NCBI GenBank assembly: GCA_035646535.1 | Contig: DASRPD010000098.1 | Location: forward strand, 53,102 to 117,101 | Direction of reading: 5' to 3' | DNA length: 64,000 nucleotides | From: DASRPD01 sp035646535 | GTDB taxonomy: Bacteria; Actinomycetota; Acidimicrobiia; IMCC26256; JANYLB01 | Shown here: positions 18,224-27,267 of the stretch, one piece after another | Layout: the number at the start of each line of letters is the position of its first letter | Position numbering within the stretch: the stretch's first letter is position 1 | Notes under the pieces: generated by a model | What the model was told of the DNA's origin: nothing | Databases searched by the model: none | The model's input: only the letters and a program-made list of their open reading frames with translations | Translations under genes and position numbers: made by a program

Positions 18224-19737
18224 GGCGTCGTCCCTTCAGACGCGAGGAACTGTGCCACGACGTCTCGGCGTACGAGCTTGCCGGTGTCGGTCAGGGGCAG
18301 CTCGTCGACGAAGCGGATCTCTTCGGGAGCCTTGGCGCTGCGCAGCGCCGCGCGGACGAAGTCGGTGAGCTGCGTCTCGGTCGGTGTCGCACCCGGCCGC
18401 GTCACGACAGCCGCGGCGATCCGCTGACCCCACTCCTCGTCGGGCAGACCCACGACGGCGGCGTCGGCGACGCCGCCGTGGCGGCGCAGCACCTCCTCGA
18501 TCTCGGCCGGCGCGATGTTCTCGCCGCCTCGGATGATCGTGTCGTCGGCGCGGCCCTCGATGAACAGGTACCCGTCGTCATCGACCCAGGCGCGGTCGCG
18601 TGTGGCGAACCATCCGGCCTCGTCGACCGTCGCGCCGAGGCCTCGGTACTCGCCGGAGACCTGTTCGCCCCGGACCCACAGGTCACCGGTCTGACCGGCG
18701 CCGACCAGGTCACCGGCGTCGTCGCGGATCTCGATCTCGATGCCGGGTACGACCACGCCCGCCGAGCCGAGCCGAGCGCGCACGGCCGGGTCGTCGCTCG
18801 CCAGGGCGTCGCGGTGCTCGTCCGGTCCGAGCACCGAGATCGTCGAGCTCGTCTCGGTGAGCCCGTAGGCGTTGACGAAGTCGGTGTCCGGGAAGTGCCC
18901 CAGGGCCCGTTCGATCACGGTGGCGGGCATCGGCGCCCCGCCGTAGGCGAGGGTACGTAGCTGCGGCGGCGGCATGGTTCCGGTCGCGTCGAGGTGGTCA
19001 ACGATCCGGGACAACATCGTCGGCACGATGAGCGCGTGGGTGACGGACTCGCGGGTCGCGAGGTCGAGCCAGGCGGCGGGGTCGAAGTTGGCAAGGTGCA
19101 CGACGCGCCGACCCGCGTAGAGATTCGTGATTGTGTTCGACACGCCGGCGATGTGGTACGGCGGGACGCTCACGAGGCTCGCGGCGTCCTCATCGGCGTT
19201 GGAGAACTCCACCGTCGTCATGACGTACGCGGCCAGATGGCGATGCCGCAGCACCGCGGCCTTGGGTGCTGCGGTCGTACCGCTCGTGAACAGCAGCAGG
19301 GCGGTCGCGTCGGGGTCGCCGTTGCTTGGCGCGGGTGGACCTTCGGACCAGGCATCGGGCACCGAGGTCGCAAACGAGTCGGTGGTCATCGCCGGGGCGT
19401 CGACGTCGGCGACGAGTGAAGCGAGCGCCGGGTCGTGGACGATGACCGGGTGTTCGAGATCGGCGATGAGGGCGGCGATCTGCTCCGGCGTCTGGCGGTA
19501 GTTGAGTGGCACCAGCGGTATCCCGGCGCGAGCCGCGGCGAACAGCGCGATGGGGAAGGCCGGGCCGTTGGTGCCGACGAACACGAGGTGGCCGGCGTCG
19601 AGCGCCGCGAGCCGTTCCGCTCCGACCTCGGACCGGGCGGCGAGATCCTCACCAGTCAGCCCGCCGTCGCGCGGCCCGAACGCGACGCGCGAGCCGTGCC
19701 CGGAGACCGCCATGTCCAACAGCAGGTCGAGGTGCAC
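18220..19737 (-). CDS. Class I adenylate-forming acyl-CoA synthetase
   Basis: The 505-residue protein activates a carboxylic acid with ATP and CoA. Motifs are LLLFTSGTTAAPKAAV (P-loop, A3), NAYGLTETSS (A5), IEGRADDTIIRGGENIAPAE (A7-A8) and PLTDTGKLVRRD (A10 Lys). It lies third in the operon, 3 bp after the small conserved gene and overlapping the TetR start. Its position next to HyuAB suggests that the acid is a beta-keto or aromatic acid made within the pathway. Confidence 0.9.
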   Translation of the reverse strand: MHLDLLLDMAVSGHGSRVAFGPRDGGLTGEDLAARSEVGAERLAALDAGHLVFVGTNGPAFPIALFAAARAGIPLVPLNYRQTPEQIAALIADLEHPVIVHDPALASLVADVDAPAMTTDSFATSVPDAWSEGPPAPSNGDPDATALLLFTSGTTAAPKAAVLRHRHLAAYVMTTVEFSNADEDAASLVSVPPYHIAGVSNTITNLYAGRRVVHLANFDPAAWLDLATRESVTHALIVPTMLSRIVDHLDATGTMPPPQLRTLAYGGAPMPATVIERALGHFPDTDFVNAYGLTETSSTISVLGPDEHRDALASDDPAVRARLGSAGVVVPGIEIEIRDDAGDLVGAGQTGDLWVRGEQVSGEYRGLGATVDEAGWFATRDRAWVDDDGYLFIEGRADDTIIRGGENIAPAEIEEVLRRHGGVADAAVVGLPDEEWGQRIAAAVVTRPGATPTETQLTDFVRAALRSAKAPEEIRFVDELPLTDTGKLVRRDVVAQFLASEGTTP

Positions 19738-19740
19738 GGG

Positions 19741-20061
19741 TCAGTCCGAGGAGGGGAGGGGCTTGGCACCCTTGATCGGTAGCGGCGTGCCGTTGCACGC
19801 GAGCGACCCGTCGCCCGCTTTCGCGCAGAGCAGCTCCAGGCCGGTCTCGTCGCTCGCGTAGCGCTTGCCGAGCAGCGTCGGATTGTCGGAGTCCGTGGCG
19901 TCGGCGCCAAGCGTGCCGGAGTGCGCGTCGGGTCCGTCGGCCGGCACCATGGCCACCCCGCCACAGGTGATCTCGACCGGTTGGGAGGGTGCGCGGATCA
20001 CGACGACCTCGGTCGCGCAGACGACGCTGGCCAGCTTCGTTCCTGGCTCGAGGTCGGTCAC
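19741..20061 (-). CDS. Small conserved protein of unknown function
   Basis: The 106-residue protein starts with GTG 20061, overlapping the CoA-transferase stop (GTGA). It contains LASVVCATEVVVIRAPSQPV, EITCGGVAMVP, LLGKRYASDETGLELLCAKA and ends PIKGAKPLPSSD. The two conserved Cys, the Gly-Gly turn and the even strand pattern suggest a small beta-fold, perhaps binding metal or ligand. No signal peptide is present. I know similar small proteins beside acyl-CoA synthetases in actinobacteria but no function. Translational coupling implies a role in the same pathway. Confidence 0.65.
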   Translation of the reverse strand: MTDLEPGTKLASVVCATEVVVIRAPSQPVEITCGGVAMVPADGPDAHSGTLGADATDSDNPTLLGKRYASDETGLELLCAKAGDGSLACNGTPLPIKGAKPLPSSD

Positions 20062-21278
20062 AGGATCGCTCCCGACGTCTTGAGCTCGATGATCTCGTCC
20101 CACGAGTAGCCGAGCTCGAGCATCAGCTCGTCGGTGTGCTCACCGTGTTCCGGTGCGGCGGTCAGCTGGTGCGGCTGTTCGTCGAACTGCACGGGCGCGC
20201 CGACGAGGCTGAGATCGTTGCCTTGCGCGTCGGTGACCGGGCACAGGTAGCCGTTGGCGATCACCTGCTTGTCGTCATACAGCTCCGGCACCTTCTGTAC
20301 CGGCGCCCAGACGCCTTCCATCGTCTCGAGCGCGTCGCGCCACTCGGCGAATGACTTGGACGCGAACGTGTCGGTGATCTCGGCTACGCAGGCCTTCCGA
20401 TTGTCCGCCCGAACCTTCGCGTCACGGTACCGCTCGTCGTCGATGAGATCGGTCCGGCCGAGATGGGTGCAGAAGTCGCTCCAGAACCGGTCGCTCTCCA
20501 TCATGTTCAGGAAGATCCAGCGACCGTCGCCGGTGCGGTAGTTGCCGACGAGCGGGTTGGCCGCCGTGTTGTTGGCGAAGCGGGGAATGTCATCGAGTCC
20601 GAGCACGCCGCTCATCACGACGTCGGGTTGCAGTTGCCACATCGCGGTGTTCAGGAGTGACGTGTCGACCACCGCGGCGTGCCCGGTTCGCTCACGCTGG
20701 TAGAGCGCGGCGGAGATACCCGCGGCGATCGCGAGCCCTCCCATCACGTCGCCGATCGCGGGTCGCATCCCGGCCGGCAGGTCCGAATCCGCGGGGCGGA
20801 GCGTGTCGCCCATGCCGCCGCGCGCCCAGAATGACGCGCCGTCGTAGCCACCCTTGGTGGCGTCGGGACCCTTGGCGCCCTGGCCGTGACCGCGCACGTA
20901 GATGATGTTCGGATTGGCGGCCCGGATGTGCTCGACGTCGATCTGCATGCGGGTCCGCGCGTCGGGCAGGAAGTTGGTGAGGAACACGTCCGCGGTCTTG
21001 GCCAGCCGGTAGATCAGCTCGCGCCCCTCGTCGGTGTGGAGGTCGATCCCGATGCTGCGCTTGCCTCGGTTGGGGAACTGGATCATGAAGTCGGCGCCAT
21101 CGCCGGACGCGCCGGGCATCACGCCGAGCGTGGCCAGGCCCCGCTGGGGGTCGCCGGTCTCGGGATGCTCGACCTTCAGCACGTCCGCGCCCCAGTCGGC
21201 GAGGATCGCGCCGGCTGCGGGCACGAAGGTCCAGAAGGCGACCTCGAGCACGCGCGTCCCATGCAGAATGCTGGTCAT
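20058..21278 (-). CDS. CaiB/BaiF family III CoA-transferase
   Basis: The 406-residue protein transfers CoA between carboxylic acids through an Asp-acyl intermediate. The N-terminus has LEVAFWTFVPAAGAILADWG and VLKVEHPETGDPQRG, as in formyl-CoA transferase. The region IGDVMGGLAIAAGI carries the likely catalytic Asp. It is the first gene of the six-gene operon and its stop overlaps the next GTG by 4 bp. It probably hands CoA between the pathway acid and succinate or acetate. Confidence 0.9.
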   Translation of the reverse strand: MTSILHGTRVLEVAFWTFVPAAGAILADWGADVLKVEHPETGDPQRGLATLGVMPGASGDGADFMIQFPNRGKRSIGIDLHTDEGRELIYRLAKTADVFLTNFLPDARTRMQIDVEHIRAANPNIIYVRGHGQGAKGPDATKGGYDGASFWARGGMGDTLRPADSDLPAGMRPAIGDVMGGLAIAAGISAALYQRERTGHAAVVDTSLLNTAMWQLQPDVVMSGVLGLDDIPRFANNTAANPLVGNYRTGDGRWIFLNMMESDRFWSDFCTHLGRTDLIDDERYRDAKVRADNRKACVAEITDTFASKSFAEWRDALETMEGVWAPVQKVPELYDDKQVIANGYLCPVTDAQGNDLSLVGAPVQFDEQPHQLTAAPEHGEHTDELMLELGYSWDEIIELKTSGAIL

Positions 21279-21305
21279 GAAGGCTTCCCCTCTCGCAGGA
21301 CCGGA

Positions 21306-21311
21306 AACGTA
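21306..21311 (-). promoter_or_regulatory. -10 box of the CoA-transferase operon
   Basis: On the minus strand TACGTT lies 27 bp before the CoA-transferase ATG, and a GAGGGG-like ribosome site (GAGAGGGG) follows. A short symmetry, AAAC-TAC-GTTT, overlaps it and could be a repressor site. Confidence 0.4.
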
Positions 21312-21415
21312 GTTTTCGTTCGAGCCGTCGGCAACCCCAGCCGGTCGGGTGTCTTCCCACGCGCCTTGCCCGGCGTGCGGTCAGCGGTGCGAAAGCATGG
21401 ATTTCACGTCGGGTT

Positions 21416-22831
21416 TCAGGTCGGCGGCCCGGGCTCGGACGGACCGTGGACGATGTGCCCGCCCAGCAGCGTGAGGCGCACCGACTCCGCCCGAGGAGCG
21501 GCGAGCATCGCGGGCACCCCGACCGACAGGAGGCAGAGGTCGGCGGGCGCGCCCACGGCGACCGAGCGCGGCCGTGCGGGCTCGTCGGCGGGGCCGAGGA
21601 ACAGGTCCAGCGCGCGGCGGGTCGAGATCGTCTCTTCGCCGCCGAGCACCCGTCCGGCGCGGGTCCGGCGCGTCGTGGCGCCCGCAATCGCCGCCCACGG
21701 GTCGAGGCTGCCGAACGGCGCGTCGGAACCGGCGGCCAGGGCCACCCCGGCCTCGAGGAGGCGCCGGCAGGGAAAGAGGTCGTTCCGGTCGGCGGTCTCG
21801 ACCTGTTCGAGGTACGCGTCGCCGCGCTCGACCACGAACGACGGTTGGGTGACGACGATCAGGTCCTGCGCCGCGAGCGTGCCCACCAGCTCGTGGGGTA
21901 TCACGCCGCCGTGCTCGATCCGGTCGCCGGGTCGGGTCTGGGTCTCGCCGAGCGCGCTGAGTGCGACGACGAGCTCGGCGAGCGTGGCGCAGTGGAATGC
22001 GACCGCTCGTCCGTCGGCGCGTGCCGCGCGGATCGAACCCACGACGCGATCGATGTCGAGGTCTTCGGACTCGTCGACGACGACCTTCACGGGCCCGATC
22101 GTGACGCCGTGGTGGTGCGCCGAGCCGGTCCCCGGCGGAGTCATGGCGAGGATCCGACATCGAAGCGCGCCGGAGACACGCGCCTCGGCCAGCGCGGTCA
22201 GGACCGTCGCGTCGTTGGTGGCGGTCGCGTCGGTGACCCCGGTGACCCCGAACGCGGCGAGGCACCGACCGAGCGGGCCCAGATCCGGAAGGGCCGAGGG
22301 GAGCCTCCCGCGAAGCCACAGGTCGCTCCGGTACAGCCGGCCGGTGGGCGAGCCGAGCGGGTCGCGCTCGAGACCGGGCGGGCCATCGTGCTCGGCCCGG
22401 AGCGAGCCGAGCGCGGCGTGGTTGAACAGCCACAGCCGCCCCGAACGGTGCTGGATCCGGATCGGGCAGTCGTCGCGCAGGGCGTCGAGCGCGTCCGCGT
22501 CGGGCAGGCCCATGACGGACTCGTGGTACCCGACGCCCCGTATCCAGCCAGCTCGGCCGGGCCGGGCGGCCCGGAGGCGGGCCGCGAGCCCATCACGATC
22601 GGCGACATCCGGAGGCCCGCACCGGACCGACTCGAGCGCCGCGGCCGCGGCGAGCAGGTGGACGTGGTGATCGTACAATCCGGGGATCAACGCGCCGGCG
22701 CGACCGTCGATGACGTCGTCGAAGCGGTCGCGATCGAGACCGGCGGCGACCCCGACGATCCGATCGCCGATCACACCGACGTCAACTCGGCGGCCGTCGA
22801 GCAGCTCGACATCCGCGAGGAGAACGCTCAT
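21416..22831 (-). CDS. Amidohydrolase family protein (YtcJ/AtzC-like)
   Basis: The 471-residue protein has a split beta-sandwich around a TIM barrel. LLADVELLDGRRVDVGVIGD begins the sandwich, and LIPGLYDHHVHLL carries the HxH metal pair. KVVVDESEDL, AFHCATLAELV, IEHGGVI and AAGSDAPFGSLDP give the later ligands, including the catalytic Asp. Family members deaminate or hydrolyse cyclic amides. ATG 22831 is 6 bp downstream of a -10 box, giving a leaderless mRNA. It is divergent from the aminoglycoside-phosphotransferase-like gene. Confidence 0.85.
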   Translation of the reverse strand: MSVLLADVELLDGRRVDVGVIGDRIVGVAAGLDRDRFDDVIDGRAGALIPGLYDHHVHLLAAAAALESVRCGPPDVADRDGLAARLRAARPGRAGWIRGVGYHESVMGLPDADALDALRDDCPIRIQHRSGRLWLFNHAALGSLRAEHDGPPGLERDPLGSPTGRLYRSDLWLRGRLPSALPDLGPLGRCLAAFGVTGVTDATATNDATVLTALAEARVSGALRCRILAMTPPGTGSAHHHGVTIGPVKVVVDESEDLDIDRVVGSIRAARADGRAVAFHCATLAELVVALSALGETQTRPGDRIEHGGVIPHELVGTLAAQDLIVVTQPSFVVERGDAYLEQVETADRNDLFPCRRLLEAGVALAAGSDAPFGSLDPWAAIAGATTRRTRAGRVLGGEETISTRRALDLFLGPADEPARPRSVAVGAPADLCLLSVGVPAMLAAPRAESVRLTLLGGHIVHGPSEPGPPT

Positions 22832-22837
22832 GGCGGA

Positions 22838-22843
22838 AGGGTA
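22838..22843 (-). promoter_or_regulatory. -10 box TACCCT, leaderless promoter
   Basis: TACCCT on the minus strand ends 6 bp before the ATG at 22831, with no ribosome site between. Confidence 0.5.
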
Positions 22844-22894
22844 GGTTCGACCACGACCGGTCCGCGTACGACCCGGGGGAGGTGACCGGAATCG

Positions 22895-23923
22895 ATGGCG
22901 CTGGCGACCGAACGTGACCTCGAAGAGCTCAGGGCCGGGCTGGTCCGATGGCTCGGCGCGCGACGAGCCACCGACGTCGTCGTGACCGGAATCGAGCGAC
23001 CGTCGGTCGGTCACTCGAGCGAGACCCTCCTCGTCGACTACGAGTGGCGCGCCGACGGAGAGACCGACACCGACCATGTCGTCGTCCGGCTCCCGCCGGC
23101 GAGCGGTGGGACGTTCCCCGACTTCGACCTGACCGCGCAGGCCGCAGCCCAGGCGGCCGCGGGAACCGCCGGCGTGGCGGTGGCCGAACCGACAACCGTC
23201 GAGCCCGACGCGAGATGGCTCGGCGCGCCGTTCATGACGATGCCCCGAGTCGAGGGTCACATCATCGGACCGTCGAGCCCGCACGACCCGTGGCTCGCCG
23301 CCCTCGGCGCCCGCGACCAGGCGCGGCTCCACGACGGGTTCATCGCGACGCTGGGTGCGATCCATCGCGCCGACGCCGATCGGGCGCGCCGTGACGGCGT
23401 CGCGGTGCGGGACCTCGCGGCCGAGCTCGACTATTGGGACGACTACCTCACGTGGTCGTCACCGGGAGCACCGGTCGAGACACTCGTTCTCGCGACAGAC
23501 TGGTGCCGCGACCATCGCCCCGCCACCGACCCGCCGCCGTGCCTGTTGTGGGGTGACGCACGACTCGGCAACGTGATCTTCGCCGACGACCTCACCCCGG
23601 CCGCGGTGCTCGACTGGGACATGGCGAGCATCGGTGCGCCCGAGCACGACCTCGCGTGGTTCCTCACCCTGGAAGCAACCGTCGAGCACGTGACGGGTGC
23701 GCGGGTGGCCGGGTTTCCCGGTCGAGCCGAGACGATCGAGTCCTACGAGCGCGACTTGGGTCGGCCGGTCCGGGACTTCGAATGGTTCGAGACCTTCGCC
23801 CAGCTTCGGGCCACCGCGATCATGACCCGGATCGGCTACCTGCACGCCGCAGTCGGCGGCACAGGATTGGTACCGATTGCCGATAACCCGGTGCTCGACC
23901 TGCTGCGCGAGCGGCTGCGATGA
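22895..23923 (+). CDS. Phosphotransferase family protein (APH/choline-kinase fold)
   Basis: The 342-residue protein has the Brenner-type motif LLWGDARLGNVIFADD, where D is the catalytic base, and VLDWDMASIGAPEHDLAWFL with the Mg-binding Asp. The GSSG-like N-terminal loop is SVGHSSETLL. Such proteins are often paired with acyl-CoA dehydrogenases and act on lipids or hydroxyacyl groups. GGGGGAGG precedes the ATG. The stop overlaps the ATG of the next synthetase (ATGA), so the two act together. Confidence 0.85.
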   Translation: MALATERDLEELRAGLVRWLGARRATDVVVTGIERPSVGHSSETLLVDYEWRADGETDTDHVVVRLPPASGGTFPDFDLTAQAAAQAAAGTAGVAVAEPTTVEPDARWLGAPFMTMPRVEGHIIGPSSPHDPWLAALGARDQARLHDGFIATLGAIHRADADRARRDGVAVRDLAAELDYWDDYLTWSSPGAPVETLVLATDWCRDHRPATDPPPCLLWGDARLGNVIFADDLTPAAVLDWDMASIGAPEHDLAWFLTLEATVEHVTGARVAGFPGRAETIESYERDLGRPVRDFEWFETFAQLRATAIMTRIGYLHAAVGGTGLVPIADNPVLDLLRERLR

Positions 23924-25566
23924 CAGCAACCGTCGCCGACCTGCTCGCCCAGCGAGGTGACGACGAGTCACTCGGTCTCGTCGCCGGTGACGAGTGCTGG
24001 AGCTGGGCCGAGGTCGTGGGCGAGTCGAGACGGTATGCCGCGGCGCTGGCCGGGCTGCGCGGCGACGGTCCCTTCCATGTCGGCATCCTGGCCGAGAACA
24101 CGCCCGAGTTCCTGTTCACCATGTTCGGCGCGGCGCTTGCCGGCGCGGTCACCGTCGGTGTCAACTCGACCCGTCGCGGCGCCGAGCTCGCGCGTGACAT
24201 CACCCACACGGATTGTCGGATCATCGCCACCGAGGCCGGCCAGGTCGACCTGCTCACCGGGCTGGATCTCAACGACGCCGAGATCGTGAGCATCGACGCA
24301 CCCCGCTGGGCCGAGCTGCTCGCGAGGGGCGAACACGCGGCGCAGCCGGCGGCCACCGTCGCGGCTGACGACCTGTTCGTCCTGCTGTTCACCTCCGGGT
24401 CGACCGGCGCGCCGAAGGCGGTACGGATGACCCACGGCCGCGCCACTCGCGCCGCGCTGGCCGCGACGTGGTTCACCGCTGACTCGGTGCTGTACTGCAC
24501 GATGCCGCTGTTCCACGGCAACTCGCTCAACGCGATCGTGTTCCCCGCGCTGGCCACGGGCGCGACCATCGCACTGCGCCGCCGGTTCTCGGCGTCGGAG
24601 TTCCTCCCGGATTGCCGGCGCTACCACGCCACGTTCTTCAGCACCGTGGGCCGCGCGCTCGCGTACGTGCTCGCGACACCCGAGCACCCCGACGATCGAG
24701 AGCACGAGGTGCAGTACGGCTTGTCACCCGAGGCGTCTCCCACCGACATGGCGGCGTTCACTCGGCGCTTCGGGATACCGCTCGTCGCCGGGTACGGGTC
24801 GAGCGAGAACGCCATCGTCATGGTCCCCGCGCCGGGCCAACCGAAGGACGCGCTGGGCGTGCCCCAGGAAGGCATCGACGCCGCCATCATCGACCCCGAC
24901 ACCGGTGCCGAAGCCGCAACCGCGCGTCTCGACTCCGACGGCCGTCTGCTCAACCCGACCGAAGCCATTGGCGAGATCGTCGGTCGCAACGTCGCTGATC
25001 GCTTCGAGGGCTACTACAACAACCCTGAGGCCGACGCCGAGCGCATTCGCGACGGTATGTACCTCTCGGGTGACCTCGGGTATCGGGACGGGCGGGGGTT
25101 GTTCTTCTTCGCCGGCCGGCGAGGGGAGTGGCTCCGCGTCGACGGCGAGAACTTCACGGCCGGTCTCGTCGAGCGTGTGCTCGGCCGCTTCCCGGGGGTG
25201 AGCGCGGTGGCGGTCTATGCCGTGCCCGACGAGCGCACCGCCGATGACCAGCCGATGGCAGCCGTCGAGCTCGTTGCCGACGCCGAGTTCGATGCCGAGG
25301 CCTTCACTCGGTTCTGTGCCGACGAGCCCGACCTCGGCACGAAGTGGGCTCCCCGTTACGTGCGGATCGGGCGCCTGCCCGTCGGTGGTACGAACAAGGT
25401 CGACCGGCGCGCGTTGCGCAGCGAGCGCTGGGAGAGCGCGGCTCCGGTGTGGTGGCGCCCGGATCGAACCTCGCCGTACCGACTCATGACCGACGATGAT
25501 CGACGCGCGCTCGACGAGCAGTTCGAGGCCCACGGTCGCGCCGGCGCGCTCCGCCGGCCCGGATAG
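23920..25566 (+). CDS. Long-chain acyl-CoA synthetase
   Basis: The 548-residue adenylate-forming enzyme has LLFTSGSTGAPKAVRMTHG (A3), VAGYGSSENAIVMV (A5), LSGDLGYRDGRGLFFFAGRR (A7) and PVGGTNKVDRRAL with the A10 Lys. The ERVLGRFPG region after GENF replaces the standard hinge. It is translated with the phosphotransferase and is followed 10 bp later by a P450. This grouping suggests activation of a fatty or terpenoid acid that the P450 oxidises. Confidence 0.9.
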   Translation: MTATVADLLAQRGDDESLGLVAGDECWSWAEVVGESRRYAAALAGLRGDGPFHVGILAENTPEFLFTMFGAALAGAVTVGVNSTRRGAELARDITHTDCRIIATEAGQVDLLTGLDLNDAEIVSIDAPRWAELLARGEHAAQPAATVAADDLFVLLFTSGSTGAPKAVRMTHGRATRAALAATWFTADSVLYCTMPLFHGNSLNAIVFPALATGATIALRRRFSASEFLPDCRRYHATFFSTVGRALAYVLATPEHPDDREHEVQYGLSPEASPTDMAAFTRRFGIPLVAGYGSSENAIVMVPAPGQPKDALGVPQEGIDAAIIDPDTGAEAATARLDSDGRLLNPTEAIGEIVGRNVADRFEGYYNNPEADAERIRDGMYLSGDLGYRDGRGLFFFAGRRGEWLRVDGENFTAGLVERVLGRFPGVSAVAVYAVPDERTADDQPMAAVELVADAEFDAEAFTRFCADEPDLGTKWAPRYVRIGRLPVGGTNKVDRRALRSERWESAAPVWWRPDRTSPYRLMTDDDRRALDEQFEAHGRAGALRRPG

Positions 25567-25576
25567 GAGGCGACTC

Positions 25577-26776
25577 ATGACGATCCCGCTCACGGAGCTG
25601 GACATCGATCCGAGCGTGCCCGGATTCTTCCTCCGGCCGGACTACTACGACGTGCTGGGCCGCCTGCGTGCCGAGGCTCCACTGTTCGAGGCCACGCCCG
25701 GGACGCGCCTTGTGTCGCGCTACGACGACATTCGCGAGATCAGCCGCGACCCCGGTCGGTTCTGTTCGAGTCGTGGCGTGCTCGTCAACGACCCGATGCG
25801 CGAAGGCCTCGCCATCGAGGGCTCGATCCTGCACACCGATCCACCCCGCCACGGCGAGTACCGCCGCCTGCTCAATCGGGAGTTCACTCCACGAGCGGTC
25901 GGCGGGATGGAGCCGCGCATCCGGGCTCGGACCCGCGACCTGCTCGATGCCATCCCCCGGGGCGAGGAGGTCGATCTCGTCGATGTGCTCGCCGCGCCGC
26001 TTCCGGTCACGGTGATCGCCGATGTGCTCGGGGTCGCCGAGTCGGATCGGTCCGAGTTCCGGCGTTGGTCGGACGCGGCGATCGTCGCATCCGACGGGCG
26101 CGCGGATCTTCCCACCGAGGACGCGGTTGCGGTCGGCGAGCTCGTTTCGTTCCTCGGTGCGCTGGCGGAGGCGAAACGGGCCGATCCCGGTGACGACGTG
26201 GTGTCACTGCTCGTCGACCGCGAGATCGGCGGCGCGCGACTCTCGCCCGGCGAGCTCATGACGTTCAACATGTCGCTCCTCGTGGCGGGCAACGAGACCA
26301 CTCGCCACCTCATCTCGGGTGGGTTCCTCGCGCTGGCCGAACATCCGGACCAGCGGCGCCGCCTCGCGGCCGATCCGTCGTTGATGCCCGGAGCAGTCGA
26401 GGAGCTCCTGCGGTGGGTGACCCCCATCCAGCAATTCGCCCGGACCGTCGTCGCCGACACGACCGTCGGCGGCGAGCAGGTGCGCGTGGGGGAGTACCTC
26501 GTGATGCTCTACGCCTCGGGCAATCGCGACGAAGCGGCCTTCGGGCCGACTGCCGCGGACTTCGACACCCTGCGACCGCTCAGCCCGCCGAACCTCGCGT
26601 TCGGTTTCGGTGAGCACCTGTGTCTCGGCGCGGCCCTGGCCCGGCTCGAGGCCCGCGTCGTGTTCGAAGAGGTGCTCGACCGGTTCGCCGACTTCGAGCT
26701 CGCCGGCCCCTCGACGTACCTGCCGTCGAGTCTCGTGCGTGGCCCCAGCTCGCTGCCGATCCGCTTCGCGCGCTAG
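25577..26776 (+). CDS. Cytochrome P450, soluble bacterial class
   Basis: The 399-residue haem monooxygenase has the I-helix LLVAGNETTRHLI, the ExxR motif EELLRWV and the haem loop FGFGEHLCLGAALAR with the Cys ligand. ATG 25577 follows AGGAGG. No ferredoxin or reductase gene is nearby, so redox partners are supplied elsewhere. Its end overlaps the MarR gene end by 3 bp, convergent. Position after the acyl-CoA synthetase suggests a fatty-acid or steroid-side-chain substrate. Confidence 0.92.
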   Translation: MTIPLTELDIDPSVPGFFLRPDYYDVLGRLRAEAPLFEATPGTRLVSRYDDIREISRDPGRFCSSRGVLVNDPMREGLAIEGSILHTDPPRHGEYRRLLNREFTPRAVGGMEPRIRARTRDLLDAIPRGEEVDLVDVLAAPLPVTVIADVLGVAESDRSEFRRWSDAAIVASDGRADLPTEDAVAVGELVSFLGALAEAKRADPGDDVVSLLVDREIGGARLSPGELMTFNMSLLVAGNETTRHLISGGFLALAEHPDQRRRLAADPSLMPGAVEELLRWVTPIQQFARTVVADTTVGGEQVRVGEYLVMLYASGNRDEAAFGPTAADFDTLRPLSPPNLAFGFGEHLCLGAALARLEARVVFEEVLDRFADFELAGPSTYLPSSLVRGPSSLPIRFAR

Positions 26777-27267
26777 CGCCGGGTCGCTACGGCGAGCTCG
26801 GTCTCCGCGTCGGCCTCCAGGGCATCGAGCAGTCCGTCGAGCACGCGAGTCGTTGCGGGATGGAGGCCGGTCGAGTCGAGGTCGGCCTCCCAGCGATGGA
26901 GCTCGCGGTTCACGCGACGGACCAGGGTGTGGCCGCGCGCGGTCAACTCGACCGTGATGCGCCGCCGGTCGTCGGGATCGTCAGCGCGCTCCAGCCGGCC
27001 GGCGGCTTCGAGGCGGTCGAGGGTGAGGGTCATCCCTCCGGTCGTGCGGCCGAGCAGCTCGCAGATGCCGGTGGGCGTCCCTCGCCCATTCGGGGATCGG
27101 CGCACGACCGCGAGCACGAGGTAGTCCGCGGTCGAGATGGCGTTGCGGGCGGTGATCTCGTCGATCGCGTTCCGCAGGAGCATCTCGACGCGTACGAGCC
27201 GGGCGAGCAGCCCCGCGTCGGGCGGGAGGCCGAGCTCGTCCCAGGTGCCTCGCCGGTTCGACGTCAA
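26773..27267 (-). CDS. MarR family transcriptional regulator
   Basis: The 164-residue protein has the winged helix ISTADYLVLAVVRRSP, then PTGICELLGRTTGGMTLTLD (recognition helix) and the wing RADDPDDRRRITVELT. A TTG start at 27267 overlaps the amidohydrolase stop (TTGA), so it depends on translational coupling. It likely senses the amidohydrolase substrate or product. The tandem repeat at 28575-28606 upstream of the amidohydrolase is a candidate operator. Confidence 0.85.
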   Translation of the reverse strand: MTSNRRGTWDELGLPPDAGLLARLVRVEMLLRNAIDEITARNAISTADYLVLAVVRRSPNGRGTPTGICELLGRTTGGMTLTLDRLEAAGRLERADDPDDRRRITVELTARGHTLVRRVNRELHRWEADLDSTGLHPATTRVLDGLLDALEADAETELAVATRR

